This document shows, one piece after another, positions 46,418-53,810 of a stretch of DNA of 64,000 nt. The position numbers were made by a program, and so were the translations under genes. How positions within the stretch are numbered: the stretch's first letter is position 1; each line of letters begins with the position of its first letter. The stretch comes from Rubinisphaera margarita (GTDB lineage: Bacteria > Planctomycetota > Planctomycetia > Planctomycetales > Planctomycetaceae), in contig NZ_JAKFGB010000010.1 in the NCBI RefSeq assembly GCF_022267515.1, forward strand, positions 1 to 64,000, given 5' to 3'. The notes under the pieces are model-generated. The model was not told where the DNA came from. It saw only the letters and a list, made by a program, of their open reading frames with translations, and did no database searches.

Positions 46418-46527
46418 CCCGGTGGCAATCGGAAGCCGGAATGTAACAATGAAGCCATTGGACGTGAGCATACTATTCCGACAGTCTAGGAATCATGCAT
46501 CGAAGATAAGGTTAAGCAGGCACCTCA

Positions 46528-47241
46528 ATGACGAAGTACGATGATGAATCTCATCTAGTGAGACGAACTGAGTATCTCGAGTGGCTGGGGAAATTCTTCG
46601 TTGGTGAAGAATGGGATATTCTCTGCCACCTCATACTCTTCTTGCTCGGAGAGGAAATTGCTCTTTCGAAAGAAGAGATTATTTCGGAGTTGCATGAGAT
46701 GGCCTTACGCTGTGGAAGCGATCTTGACATTCCATTCCAGGTGTATGTTGGACGTTTCTCCTGTGAGGAAAAGGACGTATGGAGAATGCGGTGCGATCTC
46801 TTGGAGCAGAAAGGCTTGATCGGGCCACCGACGGCATTTGCCATTTCTTTCGCGAAAGGTCTCAGGAAATGGGACCAGTCGCGAATGCTCGGCAGTGATG
46901 AAGAACTCTTAGAGAAGTGCCAATCCGAAGGGGTACTTTCGTTGACTGCCGAAGGATTCAAGATGCTATGCGTGCTTGATACTTACACGTCTGCTCATGC
47001 CGAAGGGTGTTCGGAGGTCGATGAAGACGACCACCATGTGGCGACGAACACCAGCCGAACCGATGCAATGCTGCAGGCCAATCCCAGGTTGGCCAGCGAA
47101 CTACTAGGACAACTGTCTGCAGCATACAATCCGGATGAGTTGCCCACTCTTCTCGGTTCAGGTCGTATATCGTGGTGTCGTTTACGTGAGCAGTACTGGC
47201 AGGTCCACGGTGCGGGAAAGCGGAACAAGGAATCAGGCTAG
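46528..47241 (+). CDS. Hypothetical protein, AT-richer than its surroundings
   Basis: 237 residues, no signal peptide or membrane segment. I do not recognise a family. N-terminal two-thirds are helical with many charged and aromatic residues (EYLEWLGKFFVGEEWDILCH, WRMRCDLLEQKGLIG), in which LLEQKGLI and LSLTAEGFKML suggest a winged-helix-like arrangement. The C-terminal part holds NPDELPTLLGSGRISWCR. Codon use is visibly less GC-biased than the neighbours. It is enclosed by repeat elements, with a 134-bp element starting 9 bp after its stop. Probably acquired; the ribosome site is weak. Confidence 0.6.
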   Translation: MTKYDDESHLVRRTEYLEWLGKFFVGEEWDILCHLILFLLGEEIALSKEEIISELHEMALRCGSDLDIPFQVYVGRFSCEEKDVWRMRCDLLEQKGLIGPPTAFAISFAKGLRKWDQSRMLGSDEELLEKCQSEGVLSLTAEGFKMLCVLDTYTSAHAEGCSEVDEDDHHVATNTSRTDAMLQANPRLASELLGQLSAAYNPDELPTLLGSGRISWCRLREQYWQVHGAGKRNKESG

Positions 47242-47250
47242 GTTCTCGAC

Positions 47251-47384
47251 CGAGTAGCCCCGGTTGCCTCGCTCCCGGGGTCGACCCAGTCGGCAAGAGG
47301 TGACAGAACTCATGAGACATTGAGAGTCGACCGAACAACCTCCTGTGGCTTCGCCACCCCGGTTGAATCAACCGGGGCTACCCG
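47251..47384. mobile_element. 134-bp element, copy 2
   Basis: Same orientation and exactly the same length as copy 1; ends 47251-47265 (CGAGTAGCCCCGGTT, one mismatch) and 47370-47384. The inner sequence differs from copy 1 at scattered positions, so the copies are not recent identical duplicates. Confidence 0.85.
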
Positions 47385-47396
47385 CTTCCGGACCAT

Positions 47397-47467
47397 CCTA
47401 ACCCGAAGCGTCAGGGAGAGAATGGACGCCCGTTGTTCATCGGCCCTCGCTCACGCTTCGGGTTAGG
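47397..47467. repeat. 71-bp stem-loop, AACCCGAAGCGT family
   Basis: Ends CCTAACCCGAAGCGT and ACGCTTCGGGTTAGG are inverted copies. The sequence family is the same as 26536-26591. Confidence 0.8.
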
Positions 47468-47502
47468 ATACGTGCCGCGCGGACGAAGTCCCCGCGCGGC
47501 CC

Positions 47503-47523
47503 TAACGCCTAACGCCTAACGCC
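47503..47523. repeat. Three tandem 7-bp repeats (TAACGCC)
   Basis: Exact copies at 47503, 47510 and 47517. The inverse text GGCGTTAGG occurs after xylA (about 45832-45840) and near 48507. Confidence 0.85.
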
Positions 47524-47526
47524 CAC

Positions 47527-48417
47527 TCAAGCCAGATTTTTCTTGAAGAAGTCCACCGTGCGCTTCCAGCTCAGCTCGGCGGCCTCTTCGTCATATCGCG
47601 GCGTGGTGTCGTTGTGGAAGCCGTGGTTGACGCCTTCGTACATGAAGGCCTGGTAGTCGACGTTGTTCTCTTTCAAAGCCTCTTCGTAGGCCGGCCAGCC
47701 AGCGTTGATTCGCTTATCGAGGCTGGCGTAGTGCAGCATCAGGTCGGCTTTGATTTTGGAGACGTCTTCCGAGTTGGGCTGGGAGCCGTAGTACGGGGCG
47801 GCTGCGTCGATGACATCGGGAATCGCAACCGCCAGCGCGTTGCAGACGCCGCCGCCGTAGCAGAAGCCGACGACGCCGACCTTGCCGTTGGACAGTTCAT
47901 GCGTGTCGAGCAGTTTCGCGGCTGCGATGAAGTCCTGCAGCATCTCTGCGGAATCCCGTTTCCGCTGCATCTCGCGGCCCTCGTCGTCGTTGCCGGGATA
48001 GCCGCCGAGGGGATAGAGAGCATCCGGTCCGAACGCCAGGAAGCCGGCTTTGCCGAGGCGACGGACCACATCTTTGATATACGGGTTCAGCCCGCGGTTT
48101 TCGTGAACGACCAGCACGGCTGGCAGCTTGCCGCTCGGTTTGGCGGGGCGAACGAGATAGCCGGCCATCTCCCCTGCTCCCTCGGGCGACTTGTACTTCA
48201 GGGTTTCGGTGTGAATCGCCGGATCATCGGGCTTCACCTGCTCGGCCCAGGCGTAGTTGGGGCTGATGGCATTAATGAGCCCTTCGACCGTCATTCCGCC
48301 GACCGCGAACGTCCCGGCCGCCCGCACGAAATCGCGACGGGCAATCCGCCCGTGAGCGTAATCGTCGTAGAGATCGAGAAACTTCTGATCAAAATCCTGC
48401 GCTTTCTTACGATCCAT
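47527..48417 (-). CDS. Dienelactone hydrolase family protein with Tat-like signal
   Basis: 296 residues. The N-terminal 50 residues hold RIARRDFVRAAGTFAVGG, a twin-Arg signal, placed after an unusually long charged leader. The hydrolase domain has VHENRGLNPYIKD (oxyanion/Glu region), the Cys nucleophile in GFCYGGG (Cys186), Asp in YASLDKRI and His in GVNHGFHND: the Cys-Asp-His triad of carboxymethylenebutenolidase. It hydrolyses lactones or esters; substrate unknown. A second, truncated copy of its 3' end lies at 45900-45965. Confidence 0.9.
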   Translation of the reverse strand: MDRKKAQDFDQKFLDLYDDYAHGRIARRDFVRAAGTFAVGGMTVEGLINAISPNYAWAEQVKPDDPAIHTETLKYKSPEGAGEMAGYLVRPAKPSGKLPAVLVVHENRGLNPYIKDVVRRLGKAGFLAFGPDALYPLGGYPGNDDEGREMQRKRDSAEMLQDFIAAAKLLDTHELSNGKVGVVGFCYGGGVCNALAVAIPDVIDAAAPYYGSQPNSEDVSKIKADLMLHYASLDKRINAGWPAYEEALKENNVDYQAFMYEGVNHGFHNDTTPRYDEEAAELSWKRTVDFFKKNLA

Positions 48418-48504
48418 TGCTGCTCCTGTGTTCTGTAGAATGTGGGGGACAGGTCGGCTCCAGATGTACAGTCTGCGGGATTACTCGCGGGACTGCAATG
48501 AATC

Positions 48505-48595
48505 GGGCGTTAGGCGCCAGGCAATAGGCGATAGGATTATCAACGGCGTCGTTCGTGCTCCCTACCGCCTGGTGCCTAATGCCCAGCGCCTACCC
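48505..48595. repeat. Imperfect hairpin of GGCGTTAGGCGCC type
   Basis: Arms about 48505-48535 and 48561-48595 are imperfect inverted copies (GGGCGTTAGGCGCCAGGC against GCCTGGTGCCTAATGCCC). It lies between the divergent hydrolase and LarA-like genes. Confidence 0.6.
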
Positions 48596-48695
48596 AGACT
48601 GGTCCCCGGTCTGGATCTCTGCTAATTTAACCCGCTTGCAGGGAACGGTTTGGGACGTTCCATCGGAAACCAATCGACAGAGAGTGAAGAAGACC

Positions 48696-49949
48696 ATGGC
48701 GTCGTCGACTGCGGAAGGTGTGCGAACAACGATGTCCGAAGACGAAGTTCGGACCTGGATCGCCGAGAATGTGAAGTTGGAAGACTTCGTCGGCAAGACC
48801 GTGCTCATGATCGTTCCGGACGCGACCCGCACCGCGCCGCTGCCGCTGCTCTTCGACACCCTGCATAAGATGCTTAAACCCCGCGTGGAAGCGCTGGATG
48901 TGATCTTCGCGCTCGGCACTCATCCGCCAATGTCGGAAATGCAGATGTGCGATCTGCTTGGCATTTCGGAGAAAGAACGTCAGCGGCTCTTCTTTCAGCT
49001 CGGGCTCTACAACCACGAGTGGGACCGCGAAGAGATGCTGACTCAACTCGGCGTCCTCACCGAAGACGACACCTACGAAATCTCCAACGGTCTGATGCGG
49101 GAAGAAGTCCCGGTCAAAATCAACAAGCGGGTCCTCAATTACGACATGCTGTTCGTCGTCGGCCCCGTCTTTCCGCATGAAGTGGTCGGCTTCTCCGGCG
49201 GTAACAAGTACTTCTTCCCCGGCATCTCCGGCCCGGAAGTGCTCAATTTCTTCCACTGGCTCGGGGCTCTCATCACGAATGCCTCGATCATCGGGGTGAA
49301 GGACACTCCGGTCCGCCGCGTCGTCAACAAAGCCGCTTCACTCATTCCGTGTGAACGTCGGGCAATGACGTTCGTCGTCGCGCCCGATGCCAGCCTGTAT
49401 GGCATGGCCTACGGCACCCCGGAAGACGCCTGGCACGCCGCAGCCGATATTTCTTCGGAAGTGCACATCAAATGGCAGGACAAGCAGTTCAAGCAGGTCC
49501 TGTCCTGCTGCCCGCTGATGTACGACGAACTCTGGGTCGCCGGAAAGTGCATGTACAAGCTGGAGCCGGTCGTCGCCGATGGGGGCGAGCTGATCATCTA
49601 CGCTCCGCACCTCACCGAGATTTCGATCACGCACGGCGAGCTGATTCGCGAGATCGGCTACCACGTTCGAGATTATTTCGTGAAGCAGCCGGACCGGTTC
49701 TCCCATATTCCTCGCGGCGTGCTTGCTCACTCGACTCACGTGCGTGGCGGCGGCACCTATGAAGACGGTGTCGAGAAGCCGCGCGTGCAGGTCACGCTGG
49801 CTTCGCAGATTCCGCCGGAAGTCTGTGCCGAGATCAACCTCGGCTACCGCGATCCCGATACGATCGATGTCGAATCGTTCGCCAACCGGGAAGACGAAGG
49901 GATCCTGCTCGTTCGTAAAGCGGGCGAACACCTGTACCGAACCCGCTGA
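48696..49949 (+). CDS. LarA-like (DUF2088) nickel-pincer racemase homologue
   Basis: 417 residues from ATG 48696 (GAAGAAG upstream; ATG 48732 is a later alternative); longer upstream frames run through repeat DNA. LarA converts L- and D-lactate with a nickel-pincer cofactor. Seen here are PDATRTAP, ALGTHPPMS, HEVVGFSGGNKYFFPGISG (catalytic His plus the Lys that binds the cofactor), and the C-terminal HLTEISITHGELIREIGYH. Length fits (about 420). No larB/C/E maturation genes are nearby, so the cofactor must come from elsewhere; substrate may be other hydroxy acids. Confidence 0.88.
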   Translation: MASSTAEGVRTTMSEDEVRTWIAENVKLEDFVGKTVLMIVPDATRTAPLPLLFDTLHKMLKPRVEALDVIFALGTHPPMSEMQMCDLLGISEKERQRLFFQLGLYNHEWDREEMLTQLGVLTEDDTYEISNGLMREEVPVKINKRVLNYDMLFVVGPVFPHEVVGFSGGNKYFFPGISGPEVLNFFHWLGALITNASIIGVKDTPVRRVVNKAASLIPCERRAMTFVVAPDASLYGMAYGTPEDAWHAAADISSEVHIKWQDKQFKQVLSCCPLMYDELWVAGKCMYKLEPVVADGGELIIYAPHLTEISITHGELIREIGYHVRDYFVKQPDRFSHIPRGVLAHSTHVRGGGTYEDGVEKPRVQVTLASQIPPEVCAEINLGYRDPDTIDVESFANREDEGILLVRKAGEHLYRTR

Positions 49950-50047
49950 TTCGGTATGATTCTGGCCCGAAAGCCGCGACCACGCCGGCTCTTCGCTGAG
50001 AGTGACTAAACTGATTCCCCGTTCTGAATCTTGAATTCATCGATAAA

Positions 50048-50857
50048 ATGCCGAATCCCGCATATCAGTCCCGCCTTGAGTTCGCCCTCGATGCCGCCGA
50101 ACAGGCCAGGACTCTGATCCTGAAGTACTACCAGAATCAGGAACTGGCCGTCGATTCCAAGAAAGACAACACGCCGGTCACCGAAGCCGACCGTGGAGCC
50201 GAACTGCTGATCCGCGAACTGCTCGCCAGGAGCTTTCCGGACGACGGCATCCTCGGCGAAGAGTTTCCGGAAACCCCCGGCAAGAACAACTTCCGCTGGA
50301 TCCTCGATCCGATCGATGGCACGAAGTCGTTTGTCCACGGCGTCCCCCTCTTCGGCTGCCTGATCGGTCTGGAAGAAGTCGGCGAGGATGGCGAACGAAA
50401 CTGTGTGATGGGCGTCTGCGGCTTCCCGGCTCTCGATGAAGTCGTGTATGCGGCGAAGGGTTCGGGGGCGTGGTGGAAGATCAAATCGGCCGATCCGATC
50501 CCGGCGAAGGTTTCGAGTGTCGACAACCTTGAAGAAGCCTGCTTCTGCACCACGAACGTGGCCCGCTGGGAACAGCTCGGACTCGGCAAGCCGTATCACA
50601 CCCTCTGCAACCGCGTCCAACTGACGCGCGGCTGGGGCGACTGCTTCGGGCACATGCTCGTCGCCACCGGACGGGCTGAGATCATGGTCGATCCGGTCCT
50701 CAGCGAATGGGATGCAGCCGCCCTGCTCCCGATTCTCGAAGAAGCCGGCGGCCACTTCATCGATCGCGACGGAAAAGCCTCGATCTACTCCAAGAACGGA
50801 ATCTCGATCAACGCGGCTCTGAAGGATCAGTTCCTGGAAATCATGAACGACCGGTAA
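50048..50857 (+). CDS. hisN: Inositol-monophosphatase-family phosphatase, HisN-type histidinol phosphatase
   Basis: 269 residues. Mg-binding motifs are LGEEFPE (Glu), WILDPIDGTKSFVHGVPLFG (Asp pair) and SEWDAAALLPILEEAGG (Asp). The form DPIDGTKSFVHG with GDCFGHMLVATGRAEIMVDP is typical of HisN histidinol-phosphatases of the IMPase family rather than CysQ or inositol phosphatases. It would catalyse L-histidinol phosphate to L-histidinol, cytosolic. No other his gene adjoins, so the exact substrate is inferred. Confidence 0.88.
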   Translation: MPNPAYQSRLEFALDAAEQARTLILKYYQNQELAVDSKKDNTPVTEADRGAELLIRELLARSFPDDGILGEEFPETPGKNNFRWILDPIDGTKSFVHGVPLFGCLIGLEEVGEDGERNCVMGVCGFPALDEVVYAAKGSGAWWKIKSADPIPAKVSSVDNLEEACFCTTNVARWEQLGLGKPYHTLCNRVQLTRGWGDCFGHMLVATGRAEIMVDPVLSEWDAAALLPILEEAGGHFIDRDGKASIYSKNGISINAALKDQFLEIMNDR

Positions 50858-50866
50858 GAATTCGAC

Positions 50867-50987
50867 GGGTGCCATGCCCACGCTCGCGTGGGCATGGGTG
50901 TCCAGGACGCCCCTCGGAGACGACGTAACGACATTCGAAAACGCATCGGCATGCTTGCCCTGCTGACGCGATGCAAGCATGGCACCC
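50867..50987. mobile_element. 121-bp element with 11-bp inverted ends and hairpin at each end
   Basis: GGGTGCCATGC (50867-50877) and its inverse (50977-50987). Inside are stems CATGCCCACG/CGTGGGCATG (50873-50882, 50887-50896) and CATGCTTGC/GCAAGCATG (50950-50958, 50973-50981). Confidence 0.65.
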
Positions 50988-51006
50988 CGGTTCGGATTCC
51001 AGGCCC

Positions 51007-51163
51007 GTAGGGTCCGCTGTGCGGACGCGGATTGTGTGAAGAATACAAAGACAACATTCCTTGTTTCCGACCGATCCAAACATGGTGAATGAACAGCATT
51101 TCTGAGCGTGCACCCCGAACTTCAAGATTCACGCGGGTTCCGCGTCCGCACAGCGGACCCTAC
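51007..51163. mobile_element. 157-bp element with perfect 24-bp terminal inverted repeats
   Basis: 51007-51030 (starting GTAGGGTCCGCTGTGCGGAC) is exactly inverted at 51140-51163. Each end is also a small palindrome, GTCCGC-TGT-GCGGAC. The 109 bp between show no coding potential I can support. Confidence 0.8.
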
Positions 51164-51193
51164 ATTTGACCTCGAACAAAAACACGATAAGCC

Positions 51194-53206
51194 ATGATTG
51201 TCAGCTGGAACTGGTTAAACGACTACGTCGACCCGAAGTGCAAGGCCACAGAAGCCGCTGAGCGGTTGATGATGTCGGGGCTGAATCTCGAAGAGATCAT
51301 GCCGCGGGATAACGACTCGGCCATCGATCTGGAAGTGACGAGCAACCGGGCCGACTGCCTCGGGCATATCGGCGTCGCCCGCGAACTGGCCGTGCTGTTT
51401 CAGAAGGATCTCAACATCCCGGCAGCCGAGATCGCGCCGGTCAGTGACAAGACCGAGTCGGTCACGTCGATCGAAAATCGCGTGCTCGATCACTGCCCGC
51501 AGTATGAAACCCGCATCATTCGCGGCGTGAAAGTCGGCCCAAGTCCCGACTGGCTGAAAACGCGACTCGAAGCTCTCGGTCTGCGATCGGTCAACAACGT
51601 GGTCGATGTCACCAACTACGTGCTGCTCGAATGTGGCCAGCCGCTGCATGCGTTCGATTTCAATCTGCTTGATGGCAAGAAGATCGTCATCCGCATGGCC
51701 GAGAAAGGCGAGAAGATCGAAGCGATCGACGGACGCATGTACGAGCTTGACGAGCAGACCTGCCTCATCGCCGATGCTTCCCGGCCCGTTGCCATTGCCG
51801 GCGTGATGGGTGGCAAGTCGACCGAAGTGACCGAGCAGACGACCGATCTGCTGATCGAGACGGCCAATTTCGCTCCTCTGTCGGTTCGCCGGACCGCTCG
51901 CAAACTCTCGCTGTTCAGCGATTCGTCGTTCCGTTTCGAACGAGGCGTCGATGTGCAGCAGATCGACTGGGCGAGCCGCCGCTGTTGCGAACTGATCGTG
52001 CAGGTTGCCGGCGGCGAGATCCTCGACGTTCCGCTGATGGCCGGGAACTTCGAGCCGAAGCCGGAAGAACCGATCACGCTTCGCTTCGCGCAGATCAAAC
52101 GCATCCTTGGCGTCGACATCTCCGCCGAAACGAGCCGCGATATCCTCAAGCGACTCGGACTGAAAGAACTCGAAGCTGACAACGAACAGGCGAAGTACGT
52201 CGCCCCGACCTGGCGAGCCGACCTGACTCGCGAAGCCGATCTTCTCGAAGAAGTCGCCCGTATTCATGGGTACGATCAGATTCCGGAAGACGTGCCGCCG
52301 CCGGTGAAGGCGACCGCAAAGTCGCGGCAGGACCGCACGACCGATCTTGTGCATCGCACGCTCAACGCGGCTGGCTTCTACGAAGCGATCACGATGAGCT
52401 TCACCTCGACCGAACAGGCAGCCGCCATCAATCCGCAGCAGATCGTTTCCCGGCTGCAGGTCGAGCACTCGTCACGGAAAAAAGAGAACGTGCTGCGTCC
52501 GTCGCTGATTCCAAGCCTGCTGGTCTGTCGCCGGGCCAATGAGCGAACCGGTTCGAGCGGAGCGCAGCTGTACGAAATCTCGCGGGTCTTCACCGATCTG
52601 AACGAAGCCGGAGCCGTGCAGCCGCTGATGATCAGCTGCGTCACCAGCCGGGGCTTCTTCGAGTTGAAAGGCATCCTCGAACGCCTTGTCCGCGAGATCA
52701 ACGCGGAAGCAAAACTCGTGGCCGAGCCGTGTAACGACGCCGGCTTTACTCCGGGCCGCGGAGCAAAACTGCTCATCAACGGCGAGCACTGGGGATGGAT
52801 GGGCGATGTCGCTCCCAGGACGCTGCAGCAGTTCGGGCTCAAGGAAGAAACGTGTGCGGCTGAGCTGCATCTTCAACCATTGATTGAGTTGCTCGAACTC
52901 GCTCCACAGGCTCAGGCGCTGCCCCAGTTCCCGGCGATTGAACGCGACTTCAACTTTCTGCTCGAAGACAAAGTCAGCTGGCAGCAGCTGGCCGACGCGA
53001 TTCGCTCCTCGGGCGGTTCGCTGCTCGAAGACGTTGAGTTCGTCAGCGAGTATCGCGGCAAACCGATTGAAGCCGGGAAGAAGACCTATCTGGCACGAGC
53101 CGCGTTCCGGGCGGAAGATCGCACGCTGACGGGCGAAGAAGTCGACGCCACCCACGCAGCGATCGTTTCCCGCTGCGAATCCGACCTCCATGCCGTGCTG
53201 CGATAA
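51194..53206 (+). CDS. pheT: Phenylalanyl-tRNA synthetase beta subunit, short form without tRNA-binding domain
   Basis: 670 residues against about 795 in E. coli. N-terminus MIVSWNWLNDYVDP then straight to IDLEVTSNRADCLGHIGVAREL; the inserted EMAP-II/OB-type tRNA-binding domain normally at about 40-150 is absent. The B3/B4 editing block (RSVNNVVDVTNYVLLECGQP), B5 (LRFAQIKRILGVDI) and C-terminal ferredoxin-like anticodon-binding domain (PQFPAIERDFNFLLEDKVSW) are present. It charges tRNA-Phe with PheS, whose gene is not in this window. ATG 51194. Length reduction looks clean and in frame. Confidence 0.95.
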   Translation: MIVSWNWLNDYVDPKCKATEAAERLMMSGLNLEEIMPRDNDSAIDLEVTSNRADCLGHIGVARELAVLFQKDLNIPAAEIAPVSDKTESVTSIENRVLDHCPQYETRIIRGVKVGPSPDWLKTRLEALGLRSVNNVVDVTNYVLLECGQPLHAFDFNLLDGKKIVIRMAEKGEKIEAIDGRMYELDEQTCLIADASRPVAIAGVMGGKSTEVTEQTTDLLIETANFAPLSVRRTARKLSLFSDSSFRFERGVDVQQIDWASRRCCELIVQVAGGEILDVPLMAGNFEPKPEEPITLRFAQIKRILGVDISAETSRDILKRLGLKELEADNEQAKYVAPTWRADLTREADLLEEVARIHGYDQIPEDVPPPVKATAKSRQDRTTDLVHRTLNAAGFYEAITMSFTSTEQAAAINPQQIVSRLQVEHSSRKKENVLRPSLIPSLLVCRRANERTGSSGAQLYEISRVFTDLNEAGAVQPLMISCVTSRGFFELKGILERLVREINAEAKLVAEPCNDAGFTPGRGAKLLINGEHWGWMGDVAPRTLQQFGLKEETCAAELHLQPLIELLELAPQAQALPQFPAIERDFNFLLEDKVSWQQLADAIRSSGGSLLEDVEFVSEYRGKPIEAGKKTYLARAAFRAEDRTLTGEEVDATHAAIVSRCESDLHAVLR

Positions 53207-53244
53207 CGCTCGCTTCTCGAACTCGATCTTTGAGCTGAACTTTC

Positions 53245-53580
53245 ATGACCGATAACGCTCCGACTGACACTCCCAAAGATCTGACCGTCCGCGATCTGCA
53301 GCAGATGATTCAGGCCATGTTCGGGCACAAGGATTCCCAGCGGGGCATCGACGGGACCTTCATGTGGTTCATGGAAGAGGTCGGCGAACTGTCCGCTGCC
53401 CTCCGCTCCCGCAACCCGGAGGAACTCAAGGGCGAGTTCGCCGATGTCCTCGCCTGGCTGGTCACGCTGGCTAACCTGACCGATATCGATCTTGAAAACG
53501 CGGTCGCCGAGAAGTACTGTCGTGGATGTCCCCGGTGTCACGCCGTTATCTGTGAGTGTCACCTGTCGAAGAAACCGTAA
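53245..53580 (+). CDS. MazG-like nucleotide pyrophosphohydrolase with Cys-rich C-terminus
   Basis: 111 residues. MazG-type metal ligands are in WFMEEVGELSAALRS (E-E-x-x-E) and LKGEFADVLAWL (E-x-x-D). It would hydrolyse NTPs, perhaps damaged ones, to NMP and pyrophosphate. The last 20 residues, YCRGCPRCHAVICECH, have five Cys and two His, a probable zinc or iron site outside the normal fold. Starts 38 bp after pheT, so possibly co-transcribed. Confidence 0.88.
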   Translation: MTDNAPTDTPKDLTVRDLQQMIQAMFGHKDSQRGIDGTFMWFMEEVGELSAALRSRNPEELKGEFADVLAWLVTLANLTDIDLENAVAEKYCRGCPRCHAVICECHLSKKP

Positions 53581-53810
53581 GGGTCGCAAGACCCGTTTCG
53601 CGGGTTCTCAGGGGCTCTGTTCTTCGGAGAAATATCGTCAAATAGCACTTCGCCCACGGCTGCGCCGCGCCGAAAGAATCTTTCGGGGCCACCCCTGTCG
53701 GTCAGGTTGACGATCCTTCGCCCGGGGACATTCTTCTGAACTGACACGGAAATCTTCCACAAGCGGCCGGCTACAAACTGGTCTCACTTTGCTTCCAGAT
53801 CGGGAAGTTC

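Larger units (their letters stand above)
50858..51193. other. 336-bp repeat-only intergenic region before pheT
   Basis: No credible gene. Almost completely filled by two hairpin-ended elements (50867-50987 and 51007-51163), leaving 30 bp before the pheT start. Confidence 0.75.

Noticed and set aside
45967..47384. Composite transposon formed by the two direct 134-bp copies
   Set aside because: No transposase or target duplication could be seen, and the segment between the copies holds a broken gene plus another repeat. I report a scarred locus but not a transposon.
53559..53762. 67-codon frame on the minus strand in the gap after MazG
   Set aside because: No ribosome site, odd composition and overlap with the MazG end; not supported.
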